A model generated the notes under the pieces. The model did no database searches. It was not told the origin of the DNA and saw nothing but the letters and a program-made list of their open reading frames with translations. From Saprospira grandis DSM 2844 (GTDB taxonomy: Bacteria > Bacteroidota > Bacteroidia > Chitinophagales > Saprospiraceae), in the NCBI GenBank assembly GCA_945888475.1, contig CAMDAB010000029.1, forward strand, positions 1-32,652: 32,652 nucleotides of DNA. The letters are read 5' to 3'. Every line of letters begins with the position of its first letter. Within the stretch, counting starts at the first letter, position 1. Made by a program: the position numbers and the translations under genes. Of this stretch, positions 24,925 to 32,455 are shown piece by piece.

Positions 24925-26151
24925 ATGCCAAAAATATCCAACAGAGGCGAAAACGCACCCGCTTCACCCATCAGAAAATTAGTTCCTTTTGCAGAAGCGG
25001 CAAAAAAAAGAGGGGTTACAGTTTATCACCTCAATATAGGACAGCCGGATATTTTAACACCCGAAATCGGGATGAAAGCAGTGCGCGAAGCCGATATCAA
25101 AGTGTTGGAATACAGCCACTCGGCAGGTATTGAATCTTACCGCCGCAAATTGGCCGATTTTTACGGAACCTATGGAATTCAGCTCACGCACAATGACATT
25201 ATCGTAACCAATGGTGGATCAGAAGCCTTGATGTTCGCCATGATGACCTGTATGGATCATGGAGATGAGCTCATTGTGCCCGAACCATTTTATGCCAATT
25301 ACAACGGTTTTGCCGAAAGTCTGGGCATTGTTATTAAAACCATCACCGCAAAAATAGAAACAGGTTTTGCACTGCCGCCTGTATCAGAATTTGAAAAAGT
25401 GATCAGCGATAAAACCAAGGGTATTTTAATCTGTCATCCCGGCAATCCAACCGGTTATTTGTACAGCAAAGAAGAATTGCTGGCCTTGGGCGAAATTGTT
25501 AAAAAACACAATCTTTTCCTTTTCTCCGACGAGGTGTACCGCGATTTTATCTACGATGGCTGTGAGCATACTTCGGTACTTAGTCTTCCGGGCCTGGATG
25601 AAAATACAATTATGATCGACTCGGTTTCGAAACGCTACTCGGCCTGCGGGGCACGTATTGGTGTATTGGTTACCAAAAATAAAGAAGTTTACGCTGCTGC
25701 TATGAAATTTGCGCAAGCCAGACTCAGCCCATCTACCCTAGGTCAGATTCTATCCGAGGCTTTGTGCGAAACGCCAAAATCCTACTTCGATGAGGTAAAA
25801 AAAGAATATGACAAGCGCCGAATGATTGTGGTAAACCGTCTGAAAGCCATGCAGGGCGTTGTTACACCTACGCCAAACGGAGCTTTCTATGTGATGATAC
25901 AATTGCCGATTGATGATAGCGACAAATTCTGTCAATGGTTGCTCGAATCATTTGAACATAATAAACAAACGCTCATGATGGCCCCAGGAACTGGTTTTTA
26001 TGCCACAGACGGATTGGGTAAACAGGAGGCTAGATTGGCTTATGTGTTGAACGAAAAAGATTTACATGCTGCAATGGATTGTCTGGAACAAGCGTTGAAA
26101 GTTTATCCGGGCAGAACAGTAAATGCAACGGCAGATTCTAAGGTAAATTAA
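24925..26151 (+). CDS. Pyridoxal-phosphate aminotransferase, class I/II (aspartate aminotransferase-like)
   Basis: A 408-residue fold type I aminotransferase. The N-terminal PIRKLVPFAEAAKKRGVTVYHLNIGQPD is the usual substrate-lid start. The cofactor is held by the NGGSEALMFAM loop, NPTGYLYSKEE (residues about 172-182) and FSDEVYRDFIYDG, and the Schiff-base Lys236 lies in DSVSKRYSACGARIG. A C-terminal arginine expected to bind the substrate carboxylate is in QEARLAYV. This fits aminotransferases that interconvert aspartate, alanine or similar amino acids and their 2-oxo acids with 2-oxoglutarate; the exact substrate cannot be fixed. It sits in front of pckA but has its own terminator. Repeat arrays fill its leader. 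Confidence 0.92.
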   Translation: MPKISNRGENAPASPIRKLVPFAEAAKKRGVTVYHLNIGQPDILTPEIGMKAVREADIKVLEYSHSAGIESYRRKLADFYGTYGIQLTHNDIIVTNGGSEALMFAMMTCMDHGDELIVPEPFYANYNGFAESLGIVIKTITAKIETGFALPPVSEFEKVISDKTKGILICHPGNPTGYLYSKEELLALGEIVKKHNLFLFSDEVYRDFIYDGCEHTSVLSLPGLDENTIMIDSVSKRYSACGARIGVLVTKNKEVYAAAMKFAQARLSPSTLGQILSEALCETPKSYFDEVKKEYDKRRMIVVNRLKAMQGVVTPTPNGAFYVMIQLPIDDSDKFCQWLLESFEHNKQTLMMAPGTGFYATDGLGKQEARLAYVLNEKDLHAAMDCLEQALKVYPGRTVNATADSKVN

Positions 26152-26154
26152 CAA

Positions 26155-26195
26155 GGGGGCGAAAGTTGAAATCCAATTTCAGGCTTTCGCCTTTT
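26155..26195 (+). terminator. Rho-independent terminator of the aminotransferase gene
   Basis: GGCGAAAG pairs with CTTTCGCC, with an inner TGAAAT/ATTTCA stem, then TTTT. It lies directly after the stop at 26151. Confidence 0.85.
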
Positions 26196-26285
26196 CAATT
26201 ATAGCATTTTTTAATTTTCATAACAGGATTTTCAGGACAGAAAACCATTATCAACTGCCAAAAATCCAGAAACATCTAACAAAAA

Positions 26286-27899
26286 ATGAAGCAGGTAGGA
26301 ATTAAAAACCCTAAAGCCGATTTGGCTGCTTACGGCATTCACAATTATGCCACAGCTTATTGGAACCTCAATGTTCCTCAATTGGTAGAACATACCATCT
26401 CAATGGATGAAGGCGTTTTGGCCGACAATGGAGCCCTTGCCATCATGACCGGAGAATACACCGGCCGTTCTCCTAAAGACAAATTTATTGTAAAAGATGA
26501 ACTGACCGAAAACAGCGTAAACTGGGGTGATATCAATATTCCTTTCGACCCAATGCGTTTTCAGGATATTTATGAGAAAATGACTGCTTACCTGCAGGGC
26601 AAAAACCTGTTTATCCGCGACGGTTTTGCTTGTGCCGATGAAAAATATAAACTTTCGCTGCGTGTTATCGCCGAAAAACCATGGTCTGCCATGTTTGCCT
26701 ATAACATGTTTTTGCGCCCAACTGCCGAGGAGATGCTTACAATTGAGCCTGAGTGGACAATCATCTGCGCGCCTGGTTTTTATGCAGTGCCCGAATTGGA
26801 TGGTACGCGCAAACATAATTTTGCCATTATCAATTTTAGTCGCAAAACCGTACTCATTGGTGGTACAGGTTATACCGGCGAAATCAAAAAAGGTATTTTT
26901 ACCATCCTCAACTATGTATTGCCACATCAGAAAGGTGTGCTGTCAATGCACTGTTCTGCCAATGTTGGTACTGAAGGCGATACCGCTATTTTCTTCGGTT
27001 TATCCGGCACAGGTAAAACTACCTTATCTGCCGATCCGAACCGTGGTCTGATTGGTGACGATGAGCATGGATGGTCGGAAGAAGGTGTATTTAATTTCGA
27101 AGGTGGCTGTTATGCCAAATGTGTTGATCTTACAAAAGAAAAAGAACCACAAATCTGGGATGCAGTTAAATTTGGTTCAATCTTAGAAAACATCGGTTTC
27201 CACGAGGGAACGAGAACGGTTGATTATACAAACGTAAGCATTACAGAAAACACCCGTGTTTCTTATCCGATTCATTATATCGATAATGCCTTGTCTGTTT
27301 CGAAAGGGGGCATTCCTAAAAATATTTTCTTCCTCACAGCCGATGCATTCGGTATTTTGCCTCCAATTTCAAAATTGACCAAGGCACAGGCCATGTACTA
27401 TTTTATTTCGGGATATACTGCCAAAGTTGCAGGAACCGAAATGGGCGTAACCGAGCCGCAGGGAACTTTCTCTGCTTGCTTCGGCGCGGCTTTCTTGCCT
27501 TTGCATCCAGCAAAATATGCCGAAATGTTGGGAGAGCTTATCACCAAAAATGAGGTGAATGTTTGGTTGGTGAATACCGGCTGGACTGGTGGAGCCTATG
27601 GCACTGGCAGTCGTATCAAGTTGTCATATACCCGTGCCATCATCACCGAGGCATTGGTAGGCAACCTCGATACTGTTGAGTTTGAAACCTTACCTGTATT
27701 TAATCTGGCTATGCCAAAGAGCTGTCCGGGTGTACCTGCAGAAATCCTGAACCCGCGCAATACCTGGGCTGATAAGGGAGCATACGATGCCAAAGCTTCT
27801 GACCTTGCATCAAAATTTGTAGCGAATTTTGAGAAATACAAGGCACAGTCTAATACAGAAATTTTGTCGGCTGCGCCAAAGGCTACAGTGAGTATGTAA
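26286..27899 (+). CDS. pckA: Phosphoenolpyruvate carboxykinase (ATP)
   Basis: This enzyme converts oxaloacetate and ATP to phosphoenolpyruvate, CO2 and ADP, the first committed step of gluconeogenesis; in fermenting bacteria it can run in reverse. The 537 residues are standard. The kinase-type P-loop GLSGTGKTTLSAD is at 238 onward, preceded by GGTGYTGEIKKGIFTILNYVLP. The Mg/Mn-binding GDDEHGWSEEGVFNFEGGCYAK follows, and the later conserved INTGWTGGAYG-type motif reads VNTGWTGGAYGTGSRI. The ATP-type rather than GTP-type identity follows from these motifs. No promoter is obvious in the 90 bp after the preceding terminator. It has a strong terminator of its own. Confidence 0.97.
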   Translation: MKQVGIKNPKADLAAYGIHNYATAYWNLNVPQLVEHTISMDEGVLADNGALAIMTGEYTGRSPKDKFIVKDELTENSVNWGDINIPFDPMRFQDIYEKMTAYLQGKNLFIRDGFACADEKYKLSLRVIAEKPWSAMFAYNMFLRPTAEEMLTIEPEWTIICAPGFYAVPELDGTRKHNFAIINFSRKTVLIGGTGYTGEIKKGIFTILNYVLPHQKGVLSMHCSANVGTEGDTAIFFGLSGTGKTTLSADPNRGLIGDDEHGWSEEGVFNFEGGCYAKCVDLTKEKEPQIWDAVKFGSILENIGFHEGTRTVDYTNVSITENTRVSYPIHYIDNALSVSKGGIPKNIFFLTADAFGILPPISKLTKAQAMYYFISGYTAKVAGTEMGVTEPQGTFSACFGAAFLPLHPAKYAEMLGELITKNEVNVWLVNTGWTGGAYGTGSRIKLSYTRAIITEALVGNLDTVEFETLPVFNLAMPKSCPGVPAEILNPRNTWADKGAYDAKASDLASKFVANFEKYKAQSNTEILSAAPKATVSM

Positions 27900-27921
27900 G
27901 AATTGAAATATATAATTATTT

Positions 27922-27962
27922 GAACAGGCAATTGTTGAAAAACAGTTGCCTGTTTTTTTTCT
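27922..27962 (+). terminator. Rho-independent terminator of pckA
   Basis: AACAGGCAA (27923-27931) pairs with TTGCCTGTT (27946-27954), followed by a run of T. It lies 23 bp after the stop. Confidence 0.88.
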
Positions 27963-27979
27963 TTATTAAGAATTATTAA

Positions 27980-27987
27980 TACTTTTG
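27980..27987 (+). promoter_or_regulatory. -7 promoter element for the PKD lipoprotein gene
   Basis: TACTTTTG matches TAnnTTTG exactly, between the pckA terminator and the ATG at 28020. It would give a leader of about 25 nt. The -33 element is not clear. Confidence 0.4.
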
Positions 27988-28019
27988 TAAATTATATAAT
28001 ATTACTAAAAAATGCAATC

Positions 28020-29678
28020 ATGAAACTATTTACCCCCCCCCTAAGTTTATTTAAGCTGTTTTTAATCGTGTTTGGCTTGTTTAATTTTTTTTATTCCTGT
28101 AAAAAAAAGGAAGAAAACTTTAGAGATAAAGGCACTTTTACTTTTAATTTTAAAAATGGAATTAGTGATTATGCAATAACTACCACTGATGTATGGGAAG
28201 AAAATGGATATTTAGCCTTTAAGGATTACGAAACTTATACCAACGTAATCAACTCTCTGCAAGATTTAACATCAAATGATGATTTTTTTAATAATGCAAT
28301 AATAGAATTAGGATTTGATCCTTTTGACGAATCTGATGATGATTTTGAATCTGAAAATCCAGTTCTTCAATTATTTGAAAATAGATTTCCTTCTTTTAAT
28401 TCTTTACGACTACAGCAAGAAATGGCTGAATTAAACTTTTTAGAAGGAGAGGGAAATACACCTGAAGATTTTGTAGAACATTTTTGGGTTGATCCTTACC
28501 TTAGAACCGTAGTAAATGAAAATCTTGAAATAAAAATTGGAGATTATTTTATCAAACAATTTGATGAATACAAAGCTGTGGTCATATCTTCACTTGATAA
28601 TGAAAAATTGAATTATGTAAGATCTAAAGGATTTAACGAAATTGTCGATCAAGAAAATTTGATAAAATATAACTATTTAAATCAAAATGATCGTATTTTA
28701 TTTGAAGATGGTATACCCAAAAACCCCGATTGTGTTGCAAGGTTTAAGGTTGAGTTTATAAATTCATATGGTGGTCGTCATTATTATCAAGTTACAAGTA
28801 CGTCCTTTAATGTTGGCAGTACAACAGATTATACATGGAATTTTGGAGGTGGGCTTAATGCCTTAAATGCCGGTACCTATACACAAACCGGTAGTAATGG
28901 TGCAAATCCAGGGGTAATAAGCTTTGCCTCAAATGGATATCCTTATACTTTAACCTTAGCACTTAGTCATCCTACGTCCAGTTGCAGTTCTTCTTTTTCC
29001 TATCAAATTCCTAATCCAACAAATTGTTATGGTCATTTTACTGTTTCAGATGATCCTGATAATGGTAATAGACTTTTCTTTGATGTTACTACAAGTTTAG
29101 GGTTTCCGCTTCAATTTGATTGGAGTTTTGGGGATAATACAGGAATTGTAAATGGGGGGCCAAATGTTAATCATACCTATTTTACTTCTGGTACATACAA
29201 TGTTACGCTTTCAACATCATTTGGAGCCTGTATAAGTGTAGAAACTCAGAGTGTTTATGGCGGATGTGGACGAACAGGAAACTACCAAGCATTTGATAGG
29301 CGGTATGATAATCAAAGTAAACAAATGCGATATGTTTTGAAATTGACAAATAATTTATGGCACCATTCTATTTGTGCAAGAAGTACCAATTACAAAAATA
29401 ACTATAGTGGTTGGAAAAAGCACAAAGCAGATGTATTAAAGGCTGGATGGTCTGGGACATTTTTCTTAAAACAGACAGTCAATGGGAATTGTCTTCTATA
29501 TAATCATGGTAGTTCCAGTACAGTTAACAATAGAAAAAGTACAGAATATACTTACGTCTCTTCAAATCACATTTGGTCCGTAAGTCTTTTTGTTCGTGAT
29601 AATGAGATAAGTTCTTCACATTACGCTGAGGATAATGGCTTTAATAGTGGGTATCAGCAAATATTATTTGGACAATGA
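28020..29678 (+). CDS. PKD-domain lipoprotein with a C9 tract at its start
   Basis: A 552-residue lipoprotein. Residues 1-27 form a type II signal ending FFYSC (Cys27), followed by KKKEENF. The region to about 230 is acidic and helical with no known family. Two PKD-like beta domains follow, about 235-330 (VEFINSYGG, TDYTWNFGGG) and 335-415 (LQFDWSFGDNTG, VNHTYFTSGTYNVTLS). The C-terminal 130 residues (from GRTGNYQAF, with WHHSICARSTNYKNNYSGWKK in part) do not match anything I know. Codons 5-7 lie in nine consecutive C, 28033-28041. The stop overlaps the next gene's start (ATGA). Codon use is more AT-rich than pckA, suggesting an accessory pair. A surface, adhesion-like role is inferred from PKD domains and lipidation. 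Confidence 0.85.
   Translation: MKLFTPPLSLFKLFLIVFGLFNFFYSCKKKEENFRDKGTFTFNFKNGISDYAITTTDVWEENGYLAFKDYETYTNVINSLQDLTSNDDFFNNAIIELGFDPFDESDDDFESENPVLQLFENRFPSFNSLRLQQEMAELNFLEGEGNTPEDFVEHFWVDPYLRTVVNENLEIKIGDYFIKQFDEYKAVVISSLDNEKLNYVRSKGFNEIVDQENLIKYNYLNQNDRILFEDGIPKNPDCVARFKVEFINSYGGRHYYQVTSTSFNVGSTTDYTWNFGGGLNALNAGTYTQTGSNGANPGVISFASNGYPYTLTLALSHPTSSCSSSFSYQIPNPTNCYGHFTVSDDPDNGNRLFFDVTTSLGFPLQFDWSFGDNTGIVNGGPNVNHTYFTSGTYNVTLSTSFGACISVETQSVYGGCGRTGNYQAFDRRYDNQSKQMRYVLKLTNNLWHHSICARSTNYKNNYSGWKKHKADVLKAGWSGTFFLKQTVNGNCLLYNHGSSSTVNNRKSTEYTYVSSNHIWSVSLFVRDNEISSSHYAEDNGFNSGYQQILFGQ
28033..28041 (+). repeat. Homopolymer C9 tract inside the signal-peptide codons
   Basis: Nine C lie in codons 5-8 of the lipoprotein gene. 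Loss of one C puts TAA directly after codon 7; gain of one leads to TAA four codons later. Either would switch the gene off by slippage. Confidence 0.85.
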
Positions 29679-30460
29679 AAAATATTTTACTGATAATATT
29701 AGTTCTACTCGGCTTTCAAAAGTGCTTTACCCAATATGAGTTTTTTTTAGGGGGTAAATTTGATAGTCATATCTTTACAGTTTTAAAACCTGAAATAAAA
29801 GGAAAATTCGCAACGGATAATAAATTTTATTCTCAAATACCTGGCAACTATGGGGTAGAATCAAAACTTTGGTATAAAGAGCGTTATGGAGTTAATATTA
29901 GTGTTTCAAATTATGAATATATGGCTGGATACTTTTTTGATACACCATCATTAGGTGTAAACGGGGGAGGTATATCACTTGTATTTGGGACATTATTTTC
30001 TTTACGCACTATGTATAAGATTAAATTAATTGAGTATTACAAGAAGAGAAAACTTTTTATGGTTTTTAGCTTTGGTGGAGATTTAGGGCATCACAAGGGA
30101 TTTGATTTCGCTAAATATGAAATAGGTTCATTTATTGAATACCAAGACAAGGGTATTAGAATTGATTTTTTTGAAAAAGGTAATGGTCAATTCCATAAAA
30201 ATTTTTTTTTACTTGAAAGTACAATAGGATTGGAGGGAGAAATATTTAAGTGGTTGACAATAGGAATAGAAGGCGGTTATTCAAAAGGATTTAAAAAATT
30301 GGGTGAATATGAAGTGCAATATAAAATTACAAATGAGCCTTTACAGTATGCTAAAACTTCGATAGACGGCAGTCGCTTTTATTTTGGTTTTAGGCTTGGT
30401 TTAAGAGTATTTAAATCCAAACCGAAAAGTTTAAAAAAAAAGTGTGAGCTTTGTTTTTAA
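29675..30460 (+). CDS. Probable outer-membrane beta-barrel protein, partner of the PKD lipoprotein
   Basis: A 261-residue protein with a signal peptide (MKNILLIILVLLGFQKCFTQ). The mature part is a series of amphipathic strands with aromatic residues (YEFFLGGKFDSHIF, ESKLWYKERYGVNISVSNYEY, FYFGFRLGLRVF), typical of a small beta-barrel. The last strand RFYFGFRLGLRVFKSK is followed by a Lys- and Cys-bearing tail (KKKCELCF) instead of ending on the usual aromatic residue. Its ATG overlaps the previous gene's TGA, so translation is probably coupled to it and would also fall if the C9 tract slipped. No family name can be assigned. Confidence 0.72.
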   Translation: MKNILLIILVLLGFQKCFTQYEFFLGGKFDSHIFTVLKPEIKGKFATDNKFYSQIPGNYGVESKLWYKERYGVNISVSNYEYMAGYFFDTPSLGVNGGGISLVFGTLFSLRTMYKIKLIEYYKKRKLFMVFSFGGDLGHHKGFDFAKYEIGSFIEYQDKGIRIDFFEKGNGQFHKNFFLLESTIGLEGEIFKWLTIGIEGGYSKGFKKLGEYEVQYKITNEPLQYAKTSIDGSRFYFGFRLGLRVFKSKPKSLKKKCELCF

Positions 30461-30506
30461 ATTTGGCACAGCTTAATGAACAGTCTCTTAAAATGGTCTT
30501 AACCAG

Positions 30507-31598
30507 ATGCAATTTCTATATCAGAAATTTATACAGTCTCTACCTATAGAGGATAATCAATCCTCGGATGGGAATGTATATCTCTTCAATAAAGCGGAGT
30601 TATTGAAATTGAAGCAAATTTATCGTCAGACACTCTTGTATACTGCTATTACAGGAGGTTGCTGCATAGTATCCTATTATATTCCCACCTATATATTTGT
30701 AAGTCTTTTTCAGACAAGAATTCCAATCACACTATTTGGATTTACATTTGAGTTAGGAACCTATGAGTTGCTTTGGTGTCTGATAATGACGATCATTGAA
30801 ATTGTTATTCTTACCCTGATTCATTTAAGGATGACCCATCGCATCTCTGTTATATCGGGTTTGCTGAATTCAAAAAATAAGCATGAGGTGCTAAAGGATA
30901 TTCTGAAAATGGGAACTGGCACCAAGGATAAATCGATTGTGAACTATGGTTTGAATCCCATAAAAGATGTCAGCAGGCTATACCTAATGGCCATTAATGC
31001 ACTTTATATTTTCAAGGCATTTTTATCCAACCAGCTTTTGCGGCTGATATTGAGACAATTTATCGCCCGCTACTTGTTTAAGTATTTTCTCGATCTGATT
31101 GGTACACCTATTTATATGTTTTTCAATGCATTGAATTCTCATTTTGTGTATGGAAATATTATTTCCACCATTATGGGCAGGCAAATTATCAGCATTTATA
31201 CAAAAGATTTGCATTCGCTGGAACTGAATGAAGCTGAAAAGGAACTTATTTATGATGCGCTTCACCTTGTGGTTGTTTCCAAAAAAGATTTTAATTACAA
31301 CCATGCAGCCCTTGCCAAAGCCATTTTGGAAACTTTGAAGATAAAAGCAGTCAAAGAGCATGATTTTAAAGAAGAAGATCTGAAGAATTTAAATAAATTT
31401 AGTCCCGCTGTTCAAAAACTTGTCTTTGATATTGTGGTTTTGGGATATGTTTTGGATGGTAAAATCTCGTCGCGTGAGCAAAAACAGATTGTAGTCCTTA
31501 ATGAAAAATATGGCTTTGATTTAAAAGTAGACGAACTGCTGGAAAACTCCAGGAACTTTATGAAAGGGAAGGGAGTTGATTTGGTCGGGATAAAGTAA
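30507..31598 (+). CDS. Membrane protein with helical TerB-like C-terminus, unknown function
   Basis: A 363-residue protein. Two clear membrane segments lie in the N-terminal third (about residues 42-65 and 88-110). A central part is amphipathic and hydrophobic (LYLMAINALYIFKAFLSN, DLIGTPIYMFFNALNS) and may touch or cross the membrane. The C-terminal about 130 residues are all-helical with acidic turns (ELNEAEKELIYDALHLVVVSKKDFNYNHAAL; LGYVLDGKISSREQKQIV), the pattern of TerB-like or tellurite-resistance-type helical domains. From memory it resembles a Bacteroidota family labelled LBF_2804, but I cannot confirm that. It follows the barrel gene by 46 bp on the same strand, but its codon use is nearer to the core genes. 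Confidence 0.7.
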   Translation: MQFLYQKFIQSLPIEDNQSSDGNVYLFNKAELLKLKQIYRQTLLYTAITGGCCIVSYYIPTYIFVSLFQTRIPITLFGFTFELGTYELLWCLIMTIIEIVILTLIHLRMTHRISVISGLLNSKNKHEVLKDILKMGTGTKDKSIVNYGLNPIKDVSRLYLMAINALYIFKAFLSNQLLRLILRQFIARYLFKYFLDLIGTPIYMFFNALNSHFVYGNIISTIMGRQIISIYTKDLHSLELNEAEKELIYDALHLVVVSKKDFNYNHAALAKAILETLKIKAVKEHDFKEEDLKNLNKFSPAVQKLVFDIVVLGYVLDGKISSREQKQIVVLNEKYGFDLKVDELLENSRNFMKGKGVDLVGIK

Positions 31599-31662
31599 AA
31601 CGATATCTCTTTTATTCTGGTGGACGGACTTATCATTTTTATTTAAATTTATATCGCCCTTA

Positions 31663-31694
31663 TTTGCTTTTTCAAAGCCATTGCGCTATATTTG
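31663..31694 (+). promoter_or_regulatory. Bacteroidota-type promoter for the DUF2158-like operon
   Basis: TTTG at 31663-31666 and TATATTTG at 31687-31694 fit both elements with a 20-bp spacer. Transcription would start near 31701, about 45 nt before the ATG at 31747. Confidence 0.6.
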
Positions 31695-31746
31695 ACAATG
31701 AAGTAAATATTCTGTTAACTTCATTATCTTTTCAAAACCAAATCGT

Positions 31747-32049
31747 ATGGCTGAAAAAGACGAAATTGTCCAACTCAAATCGGGCGGACCTCAAATGGTG
31801 ATTACCTATGTCATCAAATCGGGCGATGGCTCCCGCGAAAAAGCTGCCCGAATGAAGGGCTTTAAAAAAGGTGATATCGTTTGCGAATATCAGCAGGAGA
31901 TGCCCAATGGGCAAATGAAAACCATCACCAATACCTTCAAAGCTGTTTGTTTGAAATATCCCGACGGTCGATTTGTTGCAGAGCAAAGTGCTGGAAAAGA
32001 TGACGACGACGATGATGACGACGACGACGATGATGATGATGACTGGTAG
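31747..32049 (+). CDS. Small DUF2158-like protein with a poly-aspartate tail
   Basis: A 100-residue protein. The opening DEIVQLKSGGPQMVITYVI matches the start of DUF2158 (YodC-type) proteins, which are small beta proteins beginning with a GDxVxLKSGGPxM motif. A second G-D-I-V-C-E-Y segment follows at about 42-48, where the family has its C-x-W/Y strand. Residues 85-99 are fifteen consecutive Asp, followed by a final Trp. The Asp codons mix GAT and GAC, so the run is not a pure DNA triplet repeat and seems kept by selection on protein. The protein is probably cytosolic; function is unknown. A good promoter precedes it, and the nucleotidyltransferase gene follows 21 bp later. Confidence 0.75.
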   Translation: MAEKDEIVQLKSGGPQMVITYVIKSGDGSREKAARMKGFKKGDIVCEYQQEMPNGQMKTITNTFKAVCLKYPDGRFVAEQSAGKDDDDDDDDDDDDDDDW

Positions 32050-32070
32050 AAATAATGATTGTAATATTTT

Positions 32071-32361
32071 ATGAATTTAAAGCAATCCATACAACATAGT
32101 CCCGAGGAATTTGTCGCAATTTGTAAATCTTTCGATATTCAATCACTTTATGCATTTGGTTCATCTGTAAGAGACGATTTTGATGAAGAAAGCAGTGATA
32201 TTGATTTATTGATTGAAATGAATACACAGGATCCTATTACAAAAGGGGAGCAGATAATGGCAATTTGGGATCGATTTGAATCCTTTTTTAAAAGAAAAGT
32301 AGATAAAATCAGAAATCAGAAATCAGAAATCAGAAATCAGAAATCAGAAATTAGAAATTAG
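32071..32361 (+). CDS. Minimal nucleotidyltransferase (MNT family) with repeat-derived C-terminus
   Basis: A 96-residue protein of the MNT-type nucleotidyltransferase family. The catalytic signature is present: GS at residues 30-31, then Asp43 and Asp45 in SSDIDLLIE. The third acidic residue is probably Asp78 in KRKVDKI. From residue 80 the sequence is I-R-N-Q-K-S-E repeated, because the gene runs into a 7-bp DNA repeat (AATCAGA) read in all three phases; the stop TAG lies inside the array. Family members normally continue with a helix of about 15-20 residues after the VD motif, so the natural C-terminus has been replaced. MNT proteins usually pair with a HEPN protein as a toxin-antitoxin or AMPylating system; no HEPN gene is next to it here. 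Whether it is active is uncertain. Confidence 0.8.
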   Translation: MNLKQSIQHSPEEFVAICKSFDIQSLYAFGSSVRDDFDEESSDIDLLIEMNTQDPITKGEQIMAIWDRFESFFKRKVDKIRNQKSEIRNQKSEIRN

Positions 32362-32362
32362 A
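32307..32362. repeat. Heptamer tandem array, 8 units, AATCAGA
   Basis: Six perfect AATCAGA units (32307-32348) and two AATTAGA units (32349-32362), with a further partial copy. It overlaps the last 18 codons of the nucleotidyltransferase gene. Lower divergence than the array at 24650 suggests it is younger. Confidence 0.95.
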
Positions 32363-32393
32363 AATCATTTTCAAATAATCAAATTAACAAATC

Positions 32394-32423
32394 TTTCCTC
32401 TTCAAATCTTTCCTCTTCAATTC
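32394..32423. repeat. Pyrimidine 15-mer repeat, two units
   Basis: TTTCCTCTTCAAATC and TTTCCTCTTCAATTC, followed by further pyrimidine-rich sequence up to ATG 32456. The unit is the same as in the array at 24867-24903. Confidence 0.9.
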
Positions 32424-32455
32424 TTCCACCCTTTCACCCTTTCCTCTAATATCCC

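Noticed and set aside
26400..26927. Minus-strand frame of 175 codons inside pckA
   Set aside because: Antisense shadow of a strongly conserved gene whose codon bias keeps the opposite frame open.
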